Assembly: GCF_964340395.1 (NCBI RefSeq)
Contig: NC_135559.1
Span: 17,103,050-17,167,049, forward strand
From: Glandiceps talaboti
Lineage: Eukaryota > Hemichordata > Enteropneusta > Spengelidae
DNA length: 64,000 bases
Reading direction: 5' to 3'
The notes under the pieces were generated by a model. It ran no database searches. It had not been told where the DNA came from and was given only the letters and a program-made list of their open reading frames with translations. Below are positions 34,901 to 44,736 of this stretch, piece by piece. The position numbers and the translations under genes are program-made. Each line of letters begins with the position of its first letter. Position 1 is the first letter of the stretch.

Positions 34901-35575
34901 ACCTTGAATAAAGAACATTCTCAAATTGACCCAGAGACACTTGAAATAGAGACAAGGGGACAAGCAAACAACGAAACTTGGATTAAGTCACGAGCATGTC
35001 GTTTAACAGCATCAAATTTCGGTAGAATTTTAAACAGGAAATCTGCTCCATCTGAAAAGTTTCTGAATAGTTTGTTCCAACATAAATCGATCACAGCTGC
35101 TTCATTAGAATATGGAAAACGCAATGAGCCAAAAGCAAAATCAAAATACCTTGAAGTACACACATGCAGACATATCCATGACTGTGGTCTTGTTGTAAAT
35201 ACAGAATTTAGCTTTTTAGGTGGGACCCCAGATGGAAAAGTATGCGACCATGGAAAGTGTGGAATTATGGAATGTAAGTGCCCATACTGTGCAAGAAACC
35301 TTACCATCGACCAGGCAGTGAATGAAGTGCCAAATTTCATGTTGCATCGAGGACCTGATGGTGAAATAGTGCTCAAAAGAACCCATCCATATTTTGCTCA
35401 AGTACAGGGCCAGTTGATGGTAACAGGAGCAGAATTTTGTGATTTTGTTGTATTTACACAGATAGATGTTTTTATTCAACGAATATTGCCAGATGTTGAG
35501 TACATGCAGGAGATGTTGCAGAAGCTCTGTGCATTTTTCCAAAAGTATGCAAAACCATACCTTTGCAAAAAGTAA
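31903..35575 (+). CDS. SWIM zinc finger + YqaJ-type nuclease, four exons
   Basis: Exons are 31903-32192, 32732-32968, 33373-33514 and 34802-35575; all introns are GT-AG and the phases agree, giving 480 residues. A SWIM finger (CxC...CxH) is built across the first junction: NANCSCKAG then LSGHCSHVIGL, about residues 92-107. The last exon is a YqaJ/lambda-exonuclease-like domain with CRLTASNFGRIL, EYGKRNEPKAKSKYL, FLGGTPDGKV, IMECKCPY and YFAQVQGQLMVTG; the Asp of PDG and the ExK pair are the expected metal-binding and catalytic residues. An AATAAA lies at about 35648. The third intron (33515-34801) contains the whole terminal exon of the transposase gene on the other strand. Confidence 0.85.
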
Positions 35576-37499
35576 TATGTAATAATAGTATGTAATAGTG
35601 TGACTTTCACAATAGTATGTGTCCCAGGCATACTTGTATGCAGCCCCAATAAAATATATGAATAATAAAACTGATTGTGATTGTTTCTGATTAATAAGTT
35701 GACAAAAATGATGTGTGTAGATTGATGTCTAGAATGCTACTTGTGTCAGTAAAGAAAGTACTGTTTATCTTTTACACATTTTACAGTTGGGTAGAAATCT
35801 TATGACACAAGTTTTTTTGTCAATGTATGGTGGTACAGAAATTTGAAATAGATTTGGCGTAAGAGGACACCTGCTCAACTCCATGTTTTTTTTTTTAGAA
35901 GAATGAGAGCTATAAATTGTACAGTTTGATACACAATATAATAACATTGTAAGGCTAGTTCCTATACAATATATTTACGATTACCACAATCATCTCCACT
36001 CACTATATATAGAGGTCATTACTCTAGCAAAGAAATCTGTGCTACCCCAACAGTGTTGATATAAACATGACAACTGTTATGAAGAGTTCTGTAGTAGATA
36101 TTAGCAATTGTCTAAAGGAAGTAACTAATTACAACTGCCTGTTGGTTTGTGATGGATTACTACTGACACTGTTTACTCTTGGCCCAGCAGGTGGTTTAGC
36201 CAGATTAACAGGTTTATTGGTACCTTTGACTAGACCTAGTGAGTGGAGATGATCGTAGTAATCATAACTCTGTTGTATACTATACTTGAACTAGACTAAT
36301 AACATTGGTACTTACAAGCACATTCTGTCTGAGTCCCTACATTTCTCTCCGTAACAAGGCCACTGCTGCTAATCAATGGCGGATGTATGGATACACTATG
36401 AAAAAAAATGATTTATAGTATATATTACATATATGCATTCATATTGAAAGGGGAGGGGGGAGTGAAGAGATCAGATATATTGTCCATTATACATAAAATG
36501 ACACAAAGTCAATGAATGATGATGTACAAATTACAATGTATGTTTTCTCTACATTTGAAAATACAAGTCACTCATCTATATTGTTTGTATTGTTCTGAAT
36601 ATTAATACACTGGTAATTTATTTTTATTAAAACTTTTAAACAAACATATACTACAAATGACTTGAACAGAACCATCATAAACCATGTCTACTAAACGAAA
36701 ATTTAAACATTCACTTACACAGGATCATTGTCGAATATGTGCGCTAGACATTTTCTCTTTGACGGCTGCACAGTAGACAAATCACCATCACACTTGTCCT
36801 TTCGCTTTGGTGGGGGTCTTGTTGGTGTATATGAACTGCCATCTGCTGGCAGCGGGTCAGGACACACATCAGTTGGGCCATTAGAACCCGGAAAGTGCTG
36901 TTTTTAAAAATAAACACAAACGGCTGTAAGTTGAATATGAAGGTGAATCTAATTCAACGAACTAAGTACATTCTCTAATCAATCCATAAATACGGCACAT
37001 CGCATACATCTTGAAAAGTAATTTTAGAGTAACCTGTCGATTGAGGGGTCTAAATTACTGAAAACACCTCTGGGTTTGTTTAAATTTGAACCAGGAACTT
37101 AAATGTTAACCAAAAAGAAGAATAGTTCAAGCAGACAACATTGCCCTTTGGATCGAGGCCATGGTTCGATTTTTGCAAACGATCGTTCAGCTTCAGAAGT
37201 TCAGTACAAACATTCTTGCACGATGCGAAAAATGCAAAATAAGAACACTGTAACAGTTAATTTTAACCATTTGTAAATTTGTATAGATATATAATTCTTA
37301 CCTTAGAACAGACATACTTGTGTTTATTGATTTTGTCGGTATTTAGTTGGTAGTGTGGTCTGCCACACGCCTTTATCCACCGCAGACATTTTTCTAGTTG
37401 TGTTTTCGGTTTGGGGAATGGTACAAAGTGGATAGTAGGTTTAGTGCCCAGATACCGCTCATCTGATTTGCACGTACCCCAAGCACATCGTTTCACCAT
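33631..37499 (-). CDS. THAP-domain DDE transposase, four exons
   Basis: Exons in transcript order are 37302-37499, 36719-36897, 36316-36395 and 33631-34730, with GT-AG introns and consistent phase, giving 518 residues. The first exon gives a THAP C2CH finger (MVKRCAWGTC ... KYVCSK then HFPG across the junction), the probable DNA-end-binding domain. The last exon opens with a coiled coil (MSRLENKLEEKDATIKKLQ) and then a DDE_Tnp_4-type nuclease fold: VILIDCTELK (first Asp), GDAIMSDKGF (second Asp) and HRIHIERLIAKIK (Glu). The stop codon overlaps an AATAAA signal (CAATAAAC). The third intron (34731-36315) contains the terminal exon of the YqaJ gene. Confidence 0.85.
34731..34801. promoter_or_regulatory. 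71-bp segment with two outward-facing splice acceptors
   Basis: The plus strand ends CCTTTTCTTTCAG before the YqaJ exon at 34802. The minus strand ends TTTTTATCTTACAG before the transposase exon at 34730. Both 3' splice sites are good and together they take up most of this segment, so the two terminal exons are back to back. Confidence 0.85.
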
Positions 37500-37692
37500 T
37501 TTCGTTTGAACTGTCGCAAAAACACGGTTACAATCTGGAACGGCAATACTGCAGCTCAATCACGTACGTGTCGTACATTCACTAGTACAGTGTCGATCAA
37601 TGTGGGACAAAATGGCGGCTGTAAGCAGGCGTGACATTGCTGTGTTGTGATTGGCTAAGAGTTCTGTTTGATTGACAGGAGTGGAACCATGA

Positions 37693-37694
37693 AT
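37693..37694. repeat. ISL2EU-like target duplication AT, right
   Basis: AT follows the terminal GTGGAACCATGA and matches 31802-31803. Confidence 0.8.
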
Positions 37695-40207
37695 ACGGTT
37701 ACCAACCGAAGAAAATAAATGGTTATCATTTAAAAATTATCCGAAACAATTAAATTTGTTATTTACGCAGATTTTGAATCTATAACCGAAAAAGTGAATA
37801 CATGTATTAGCAATAATACGGTATTTACGCAACATTACCAAAAGCATGAAGTATGTAGTTTCGGTTATAAACTAGTCTGTTGTTACGATGACACATTTAG
37901 TAAAAAAAGTGTTATTTACAGAGGGCCAGAGGCATCCAAGAAATTCATGGAAATGATGTTATCGGAAGTTGATTATTGTAAGGATATTAAACAACGACAT
38001 TTTAACAAGCCTCTGTGTATGAGTAAAAATGATGAAAACTGTTTTCAAAAAGCGACGCAATGTCATATTTGTGAAACGCTATACGAGAAAACCGATAAAC
38101 GAGTCCGTGATCATTGTCATATTACCGGTAAATACCGTGGTTCAGCGCATGAATCTTGTAATATCAATTTCCAAGTAACGAAGAAAATACCCGTTATATT
38201 CCACAATTTAAAAGGATATGACAGTCATTTCATCATACAAACCCTTGAAAATTTTAATGAAAAGATTAGTATTATCCCACATTCTATGGAAAAGTTTATG
38301 GCTATAATGGTTGGTACTAATTTAGTCTTCATAGATAGTTTAAATTTCTTGAATGCTTCATTAGAAAAACTCGTTAATAACACGAGTGATTTTAAATACA
38401 CAGAAAAGGAATTCCCTAATAGTTTAAAATTATTAACGAGAAAGGGTGTATATCCTTACGATTATATGGATTCCACCAAAAAATTCAATGACATTAATCT
38501 TCCACTAAAGGAAACATTTTATTCTATTCTAAATGAGACTGGTATTACCGATGAAGATTATGAGCATGCGCAAGATATATGGAAGCATTTTAATATGCAA
38601 ACCATGGGTGATTACCATGATCTGTACCTTAAAACTGATGTACTTTTATTAACTGATGTATTTGAAAATTTCCGAAAAACATGCAATCTATACTATAATC
38701 TCGACCCCTGCCATTACTTCAGCGCTCCAGGATTATCTTGGGACGCCTGCTTAAAAATGACTAAAATTAATCTCGAATTATTAACGGATATAGATATGCA
38801 TCTATTTATAGAAAAGGGTCTTCGTGGAGGTATTTCATATATATCCGCTGGCCATGCAAAGGCAAACAATCCATACATGAAAGATTATGATCCTACTCAA
38901 GAATCAAAATACATAATGTATTTAGATGCAAATAATTTATATGGTTGGGCAATGGTTCAATCTTTACCAACGGATGGATTTAAATGGGTTGATGTAAATG
39001 ACCTTGGCGAGCTTGATTCGCTTGACTGTAAAGACTTAGATAATTATACCAATGAAAGTGAACGTGGATTAATTCTTGAAGTCGATCTTGAGTATCCTAA
39101 CGAGTTGCACGATCTCCACAACGATTATCCTTTAGCTTCTGAGAGATTATGTATTACCGAAGATATGTTATCTCCGCATAATAAAGATACGTGACTTATT
39201 TAATATCAAATGTGGAAATATAGAGAAATTAACTACAACTTTGAAACCAAAAAGGAATTACGTACTTCATTTCCAAAACTTAAAACAATATTTATCACTT
39301 GGTTTAAAAATCACTAAAATCCACAGAGCTATTGAGTTTAATCAATCAAAATGGATGTCGCAATACATTTTATTTAACACGGAAAAAAGAAAGAAAGCAA
39401 GAAATGCATTCGAAAAAGATTTCTTCAAACTAATGAACAACTCTGTATTTGGACGAACCATGATGAATGTACGTAAGCATCGTAATATAAAATTATGTAC
39501 GACGGAAAAACAAATCAAAAAATTAATTAGTATCTAAACCAACGTTTGTTACGCAAAAAATTATAACTAAAGGATTGGTTGCTGTTGAAAACAAAAAGGA
39601 AAGATTAACCCTAAACCAACCTTTATATGTTGGGATGAGTATTCTTGATTTATCCAAAACTTTAATGTATGACTTTCATTACAACTATATCAAAGAAAAA
39701 TATGGTTCATTAGCCAAGTTGTTATTCACAGATACCGACTCATTAATGTATGAAATTAAAGCTATTGATCCCTATAAAGATTTCTATCGAGACAAAGACC
39801 TGTTCGATAATAGTGATTACTCAACTGAGAGTCCATACTATTTTGGTTTTAATAAAAAAGTAATCGGTAAAATGAAAGATGAATGTGCCGGTTTACCAAT
39901 CACTGAATTTATCGGACTTCGAAGTAAAATGTACTCTTATATCATGGAAACTTCGTCAACCCGAAAAGCAAAAGGTATTAAAAAGATAGTTATTAAAAAG
40001 AATATTACTCACGAGGAATATAAGACTGTCCTTTTTGAAAATTTACAAAAGAGACATTCTATGAATACTATTCGATCGATAAATCATCAGATCGGTAGTT
40101 ATACAATCAATAAGACTTCTTTGAGTTGCTTCAATGATAAACGCTATGTTCTCGATCATTGTAACACGTTAGCATATGGTCACGTTAATTTAGGTAACTG
40201 TAAGTAA
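37695..40207 (+). pseudogene. Protein-primed DNA polymerase B, exonuclease and polymerase domains, frameshifted
   Basis: Coding resumes in phase with the N-terminal part (RLPTEENKWLSFKNY). It shifts frame near 37750, just before the ExoI motif YADFES (37764-37781), again near 39190 and again near 39525. Recognisable motifs: an HNH-like CHICETLYEK...DHCHITGKYRG stretch, NLKGYDSHFI, YHDLYLKTDVLLLTDVFE, polymerase motif A DANNLYGWAM (from 38925), motif B KLMNNSVFGRTM (about 39430-39462) and motif C FTDTDSL (about 39725-39748). Catalytic aspartates are present. With at least four frame changes overall and a 5.9-kb insertion the gene is dead. The known role is terminal-protein-primed replication of the linear element. 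Confidence 0.9.
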
Positions 40208-40255
40208 CGTAAGTAACGTTAGTAACTGTTAGTAACGTTAGTAACCTTTAAGTTA
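40203..40255. repeat. Short tandem repeat between convergent genes
   Basis: Five imperfect copies of a 9-10 bp unit (GTTAGTAAC / GTAAGTAAC) fill the gap between the end of polymerase and the end of the minus-strand gene, and could be part of a shared terminator region. Confidence 0.7.
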
Positions 40256-40913
40256 GCTCGAGTAGAAATGAAATTGGCCGACCATTAAAATCTATTGGAT
40301 TGTTATTTTGATCAGTTATCCAAATTCGAAGATTAGTTATATACATTTGATTGATGGGTACTGGAATATTATCGGGAAATGGATAAGTAGTAGCTTTTCC
40401 TATATCATCCTGGTCCTCTAGCATTAAAATTTGTAAATAATTAGACCTTTTCCCATTGATGTAATTAGTAGGTGTATCTATAATATCGCAATGGACTACG
40501 TATTCAGTCACAGTAAGAAAATTTGCTCTGTTTGGACTAATACCCGGTGAACTATATTCTTTTTCTTCAAAACCAAGTAATCTCGCAAAATTCTTTGGCT
40601 TTGAAAAGTCTACTTTAACATTATCACCGAGTACCATCTGTGTTTTTCCCGATGCTACAATTCTCTTAATATTAATTAATTGCGATCTACCAATCGCTTG
40701 CGATAATGTTTCTTCATTGTAACTACCCGGTTCTACTTTTTTAACTGATCGTTTAAGGTTAACGGTAAAAGCAATTTCATTGTTTTCTTTCGTAATATTA
40801 TGCCAGGAATTATATAGTTTACACTCTAATAATCGTATCTGTTTATAACCAACCAGCGTTTCTGTAAAATTGGTAGTAATATCACTAGATTGTTTGTTTA
40901 CATACAACTTCAT
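40248..40913 (-). CDS. Conserved Polinton virion-type protein, possible minor capsid (penton)
   Basis: An intact 221-residue frame and the only minus-strand gene of the Polinton itself. The sequence is beta-rich: an N-terminal MKLYVNKQSSDITTNFTE strand pair, VGYKQIRLLECKLYNSW, a central NFARLLGFEEKEY stretch and the end LRIWITDQNNNPIDFNGRP. A closing ITDxNxxPIDFNGxxI segment recurs in Polinton and adintovirus-type structural proteins and would fit a single-jelly-roll vertex protein. I infer penton from size and strand pattern, not from a decisive motif. The upstream region has TATATACTATAATATT about 10 bases before the start. Confidence 0.6.
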   Translation of the reverse strand: MKLYVNKQSSDITTNFTETLVGYKQIRLLECKLYNSWHNITKENNEIAFTVNLKRSVKKVEPGSYNEETLSQAIGRSQLINIKRIVASGKTQMVLGDNVKVDFSKPKNFARLLGFEEKEYSSPGISPNRANFLTVTEYVVHCDIIDTPTNYINGKRSNYLQILMLEDQDDIGKATTYPFPDNIPVPINQMYITNLRIWITDQNNNPIDFNGRPISFLLELT

Positions 40914-41004
40914 TGTTTTAATATTATAGTATATATTATATATTATATATTATATATTTAATATAAAAAATACATTACATACATTACATACATTACATAC
41001 TATA

Positions 41005-41973
41005 ATGTACCATCGCCATCAGATTTTGGACTAGGTAAGATAACACCTCGAGGATATGCACTTAATGATCTCAGAGATATTAACGCAAAAAATTTATCCG
41101 GACGAGATAATAATAAAGATTTTGTTTTAAGATGGAAAAATGAAAAGAAAATATATAATATAGAACCATCGGCGGTTCAATTAAACCATGAACATACTAA
41201 TAATTTAGCAGATTTAAATGATGTGGATGATACAATCGAAGAATATAAAGTATCAAAATATCATATACCATTTGGTTTTGCGTATAGCAACAGAGCTGCT
41301 ACGTTCTATACTTTTGATTTACCACGGGATTATGTCGAAAAGCTTGAAAAACCATTAACCATTGATCATGGTTTAACTGATCGAGTTCCTTATGTGTCAG
41401 TTTATAATAACAATGATAAAACATTTCGTTTAGCTGATATCAGACTTTATTTACCGGAACCAGATCCTAGATTAGACCTGTTGAACTTAAAGCTGCATTT
41501 AAAATTGGATGAGACAACAACATTAGTAGATAATGACAATATTTTTATTAGAAATATGAATTCAGGGAAATGGTTTTGTGATTATGCCCTTGATGAAGGA
41601 GATATTAAGTTATTTTAAGATACGCAGTTTAAAACATTTGCTTTGAAACCTGTTGATGTGGCTAAACTAGAATTGTCTAGTGCTAGTGATGTGGCAGTGG
41701 ATGATATGAAGAAAGTAACCAGCGGTACCATTATTATCGAATGTATTAAATTAAACACCGAGGGTGAATACGATACTTTCTTAGATGGATTTTCAATAAA
41801 ATGTCAACGATAATATTAACGTTACTTTTACAGAAAAAATATCGTCGTTCACATTAGCAGAAGGATTACTGGAAAATGAAGTGTCACACGCAATAACAGA
41901 AGGGTTAAAGTTTCTAAATATTAAAACAATAACTTTGAAACGTTTGTTTCTTATAGATTTTAAAGTATTTTAA
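41005..41973 (+). pseudogene. Polinton conserved protein A, frameshifted with in-frame stop
   Basis: An ATG at 41005 is followed almost at once by a frame change. The main frame then reads RGYALNDLRDINAKNL, a FGFAYSNRAATFYTFDLPRD core and RLADIRLYLPEPD, and meets a TAA at 41616-41618. The frame continues beyond it (TFALKPVDVAKLELSSAS) to 41813, and one more shift leads to a final block ending near 41973. It is beta-rich and Asp/Asn-rich, like spike or tail proteins. Its N-terminal LNDL-DI motif is shared with the next gene. Confidence 0.65.
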
Positions 41974-42017
41974 ATATAAATAAAAAAAGATTAATTATAT
42001 ATACACATACTGTAATA

Positions 42018-42593
42018 ATGACCGCAACAATAAACTCTCGCAGCTTATCTCTCAATGATCTTAGTGATATTAAAATTAAGAAACCAATCACAGGTGTTAA
42101 ATAACACTTAGAATATGAAAATAATACGTTTAAATTAAAACCGATTCCACCTCCAAAGCCTACAATATCGGAGCCAGAGATTGCGATAATTGAATTAGAT
42201 TATAAAAAAGTTGTTAGATTATTCGTAAATGAATTTTCTCATATAATAAACACGGATAAAGTAATATTTGATAGTGATACAAATGATTACTTTATTCAAC
42301 CAGGAGCTTATCACATTCAACATTTTATAGACTCCGCTAGTATTTCTAAGGATATTGAAGAGAGCTCAATAATTAATATTAATATAAAATTCGATGATAA
42401 AATTAAAATATTTCATTCAACATTCGTTATAAACAAACAAATTATACCGGCATCTGTGTCTCGATTAATTCATACTAAAAAAAGGGTTAAAGTCACTCAT
42501 AGTTTTACGGTCTTTGATCGCGGTTATAGAAAAATAACTTATCGTTCCACTTTGGTTATCAAACCTTTAAAAATAATATTTTTAAATATATAG
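42018..42593 (+). pseudogene. Polinton conserved protein B with an early stop
   Basis: ATG at 42018 opens MTATINSRSLSLNDLSDIKI, then a TAA at 42102-42104. The frame is otherwise open to a stop at 42591-42593, for 192 codons in all. The part after the stop contains a proline-rich link (KLKPIPPPKPTISEP) and a beta-rich body (FIQPGAYHIQHFIDSAS). The N-terminal motif LSLNDLSDI matches YALNDLRDI of the preceding gene, so the two may use the same N-terminal peptide to dock on a common partner. Function unknown. Confidence 0.65.
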
Positions 42594-42629
42594 TATAATT
42601 GTCTATAGTATAAGTGATACCATACACAA

Positions 42630-43103
42630 ATGATTGATCAAAATATTAAAACGATACAAGACCTAGTCGATTATCTTATACGAGTATGTAGAGCGTATAG
42701 ACGTTCTTATAAATTATTAAGTCGTGGTAATAAAGGGATACTTATTACTAGTGGAATTATTTCAGGTGTTGGTGCATTAGCTGCCGTTCCAGCGATTCCA
42801 GTTTTTATTAGTTTATTAGCAGCTGTTCCTATAGTCGTTACAGTTGTAAACCAAAACTTAAAATTATCGGATAAAGTATCACGATTAAAAGTACAATATA
42901 AGAATTTCAAAGAATTACTAACATATACGCAAGCAAATATTTACTCCGAAACACCTCAAGAATTTATTCAAGAAGTATTTATGAAGTCTCTCGAAATGCA
43001 AAAAGCTGTCAATTATACTCCACCTTTAGAACGTTATTTAAAGTATTATAAACTGAATGGTTATTCAGATATTGAAAAATCAGAAGTCAATAATCAAAAA
43101 TAG
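42630..43103 (+). CDS. Polinton small membrane protein, two hydrophobic segments
   Basis: An intact 157-residue frame. A basic N-terminus (RVCRAYRRSYKLL) precedes two adjacent hydrophobic segments, ILITSGIISGVGALAAV and IPVFISLLAAVPIVVTVV, then a soluble C-terminal half (LERYLKYYKLNGY). I do not recognise the family. TATAGTA-type sequences lie upstream at about 42590-42620. Confidence 0.65.
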   Translation: MIDQNIKTIQDLVDYLIRVCRAYRRSYKLLSRGNKGILITSGIISGVGALAAVPAIPVFISLLAAVPIVVTVVNQNLKLSDKVSRLKVQYKNFKELLTYTQANIYSETPQEFIQEVFMKSLEMQKAVNYTPPLERYLKYYKLNGYSDIEKSEVNNQK

Positions 43104-43168
43104 TTACCAGAGGTAAATAATGAAAAAAAAAAAAAATAAAAAAAAAATAATGTTTACTAATATAATAC

Positions 43169-44254
43169 ATGTATACTATGGATCAGTATTTGCGAGACTT
43201 GTATTATAATTCTGATTTAGCATACAGCGGCATCGCAAAATTGTGGCGTAAAATCAAAGACTCAGATAATAAAAAAATTAAGTATAAGGAATTGAAACAA
43301 TGGTTGGAACAACAAGAAGTTTACACTATGCACAAACCAGCGATTAAAAAGTTCCCTTACCGCAAAGTATATGTTTCTGGAATCGATGATCAGTGGCAAG
43401 CTGACATTGTAGATATGCCTAATGACCAGAGTAAGAATCACGGGTATCGTTACATCCTGACTGTTATCGATGTGTTATCTAAGTATGCCTGGGCGATACC
43501 ACTCAAGTCAAAACGTGGTATTGAAATGGCTGACTCCTTTGAATTAATTTTTAAAGACCGTGAACCGAATAAAATACAGTTTGATGAAGGACGAGAATTT
43601 TACAATAAATACGTTAAAGATATCTTCGAAAACCATGAAATTGAGTGGTTTAGTACACGGTCAGATAAAAAGGCATCGGTTGTCGAGCGTTTTAACAGGA
43701 CACTTAAATCACGTATGTATAAATATTTTACCGATAAACAGACTAGAAAATGGATTGACGTACTAGATCGATTAGTGGATGGTTACAACAATAATACTTA
43801 TCATAATTCTATCCACATGACTCCGAAGGAAGCATCGTTACCAAAGAATGAAAATATCGTTTGGTATAATTTGTACGGTGCTTATCTCACTGTTGAATAT
43901 GGAACTCCGAAGTTTAATATCGGTGATATCGTGAGAATTTCCAAATACAAGAACGTGTTTGCCAAAGGATATCTACCAAACTACACGCGTGAACTTTTCA
44001 AAATCAAACAAATTATCTTTGGTCCCGTTATTGTTTACACTCTGGAAGATTTATCGGGTGAAGACATTGAAGGCACGTTTTATGAGCAAGAATTATCGAT
44101 TGATACGACTAAAGAATCGAAGGAATACAAAGTTGAAAAAATATTACGTAAGAAAAAAATCAAAGGCCATGAATACGCATTGGTAAAATGGTTAGGATAT
44201 GACGATAAATTCAATTCTTGGGAACCGATTGAAAATATCAAAAAATTAAAATAA
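43169..44254 (+). CDS. Retrovirus-like integrase with chromodomain
   Basis: An intact 361-residue frame, in the usual size range. After an N-terminal region (DLYYNSDLAYSGIAKLWRKI), the RNase-H-fold core has the acidic triad: Asp79 in WQADIVDM, Asp139 in IQFDEGREF and Glu173 in ASVVERFNRTLKSRM. A linker ending in KFNIGDIVRISKY (SH3-like) leads to a C-terminal chromodomain, EYKVEKILRKKK ... YALVKWLGYDDKFNSWEPI. The enzyme joins the element ends to host DNA, and the chromodomain may steer it to modified chromatin. It sits mid-element rather than at an end. It is one of the few large genes here with no break. Confidence 0.95.
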   Translation: MYTMDQYLRDLYYNSDLAYSGIAKLWRKIKDSDNKKIKYKELKQWLEQQEVYTMHKPAIKKFPYRKVYVSGIDDQWQADIVDMPNDQSKNHGYRYILTVIDVLSKYAWAIPLKSKRGIEMADSFELIFKDREPNKIQFDEGREFYNKYVKDIFENHEIEWFSTRSDKKASVVERFNRTLKSRMYKYFTDKQTRKWIDVLDRLVDGYNNNTYHNSIHMTPKEASLPKNENIVWYNLYGAYLTVEYGTPKFNIGDIVRISKYKNVFAKGYLPNYTRELFKIKQIIFGPVIVYTLEDLSGEDIEGTFYEQELSIDTTKESKEYKVEKILRKKKIKGHEYALVKWLGYDDKFNSWEPIENIKKLK

Positions 44255-44319
44255 TGTAATGAAATAATGAAATAATGAATTAAAATAATGTAATGTAATA
44301 ATATATAGTACATTACAAA

Positions 44320-44676
44320 ATGTTTGGAGAACGTAATATAACTAAATTTTTAAATAAATACAAAGACGTCCTTGGTTTTAATATAGAGCTAGAATGGGAC
44401 AACTTGAGAAGAAAAAATATGCACGTATTAATTATAAATGCGGGAATAAAATTGAAAGATCAAAATTTATATCAGGTTATTTTATCCTTTTGTAAAGAAG
44501 TCGAAAAAAAGAATTTTTTTAAACGTATAGAATTCATAAGTTTATTTCCAGAGACAGAGGACAATCAAGAGATTAAATTTTTAAATGAATACTGGGTTCT
44601 TAAATTAATACAAGATACTAGAAACAGACGTATATTTCAAGATAATTATGGAAATTTATTAGTATGTTTCATATAA
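44320..44676 (+). CDS. Polinton small protein of unknown function
   Basis: An intact 118-residue frame, MFGERNITKFLNKYKDVLGF, with alternating predicted helix and strand and no Cys/His metal site. No adenain-type catalytic His, Asp or Cys motifs are present, so it is not the missing protease. TATATAGTA lies 12-20 bases upstream of the ATG, as for its neighbours. Confidence 0.55.
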   Translation: MFGERNITKFLNKYKDVLGFNIELEWDNLRRKNMHVLIINAGIKLKDQNLYQVILSFCKEVEKKNFFKRIEFISLFPETEDNQEIKFLNEYWVLKLIQDTRNRRIFQDNYGNLLVCFI

Positions 44677-44736
44677 TTTCATACAGTTTATGTATATATA
44701 TGTATATAGACCCTTTAATATACATGTATTAGAAAA

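Larger units (their letters stand above)
31804..37692. mobile_element. ISL2EU-like DNA transposon inserted in the polymerase gene
   Basis: 5,889 bp, with 12-bp terminal inverted repeats TCATGGTTCCAC and a 2-bp AT duplication. It carries two spliced genes transcribed inward from the two ends: a SWIM+YqaJ nuclease gene and a THAP+DDE transposase gene. Pairing a DDE transposase with a YqaJ-type nuclease is the hallmark of the ISL2EU (IS4EU) superfamily. Both coding sequences splice to uninterrupted frames, so this is much younger than its host Polinton. Confidence 0.85.

Noticed and set aside
34921-35376. Minus-strand 151-residue frame under the YqaJ exon
   Set aside because: Shadow of the YqaJ coding exon on the opposite strand.
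44320-44676. Candidate for the missing Polinton protease
   Set aside because: No catalytic His or Cys in a suitable context and no family motif.
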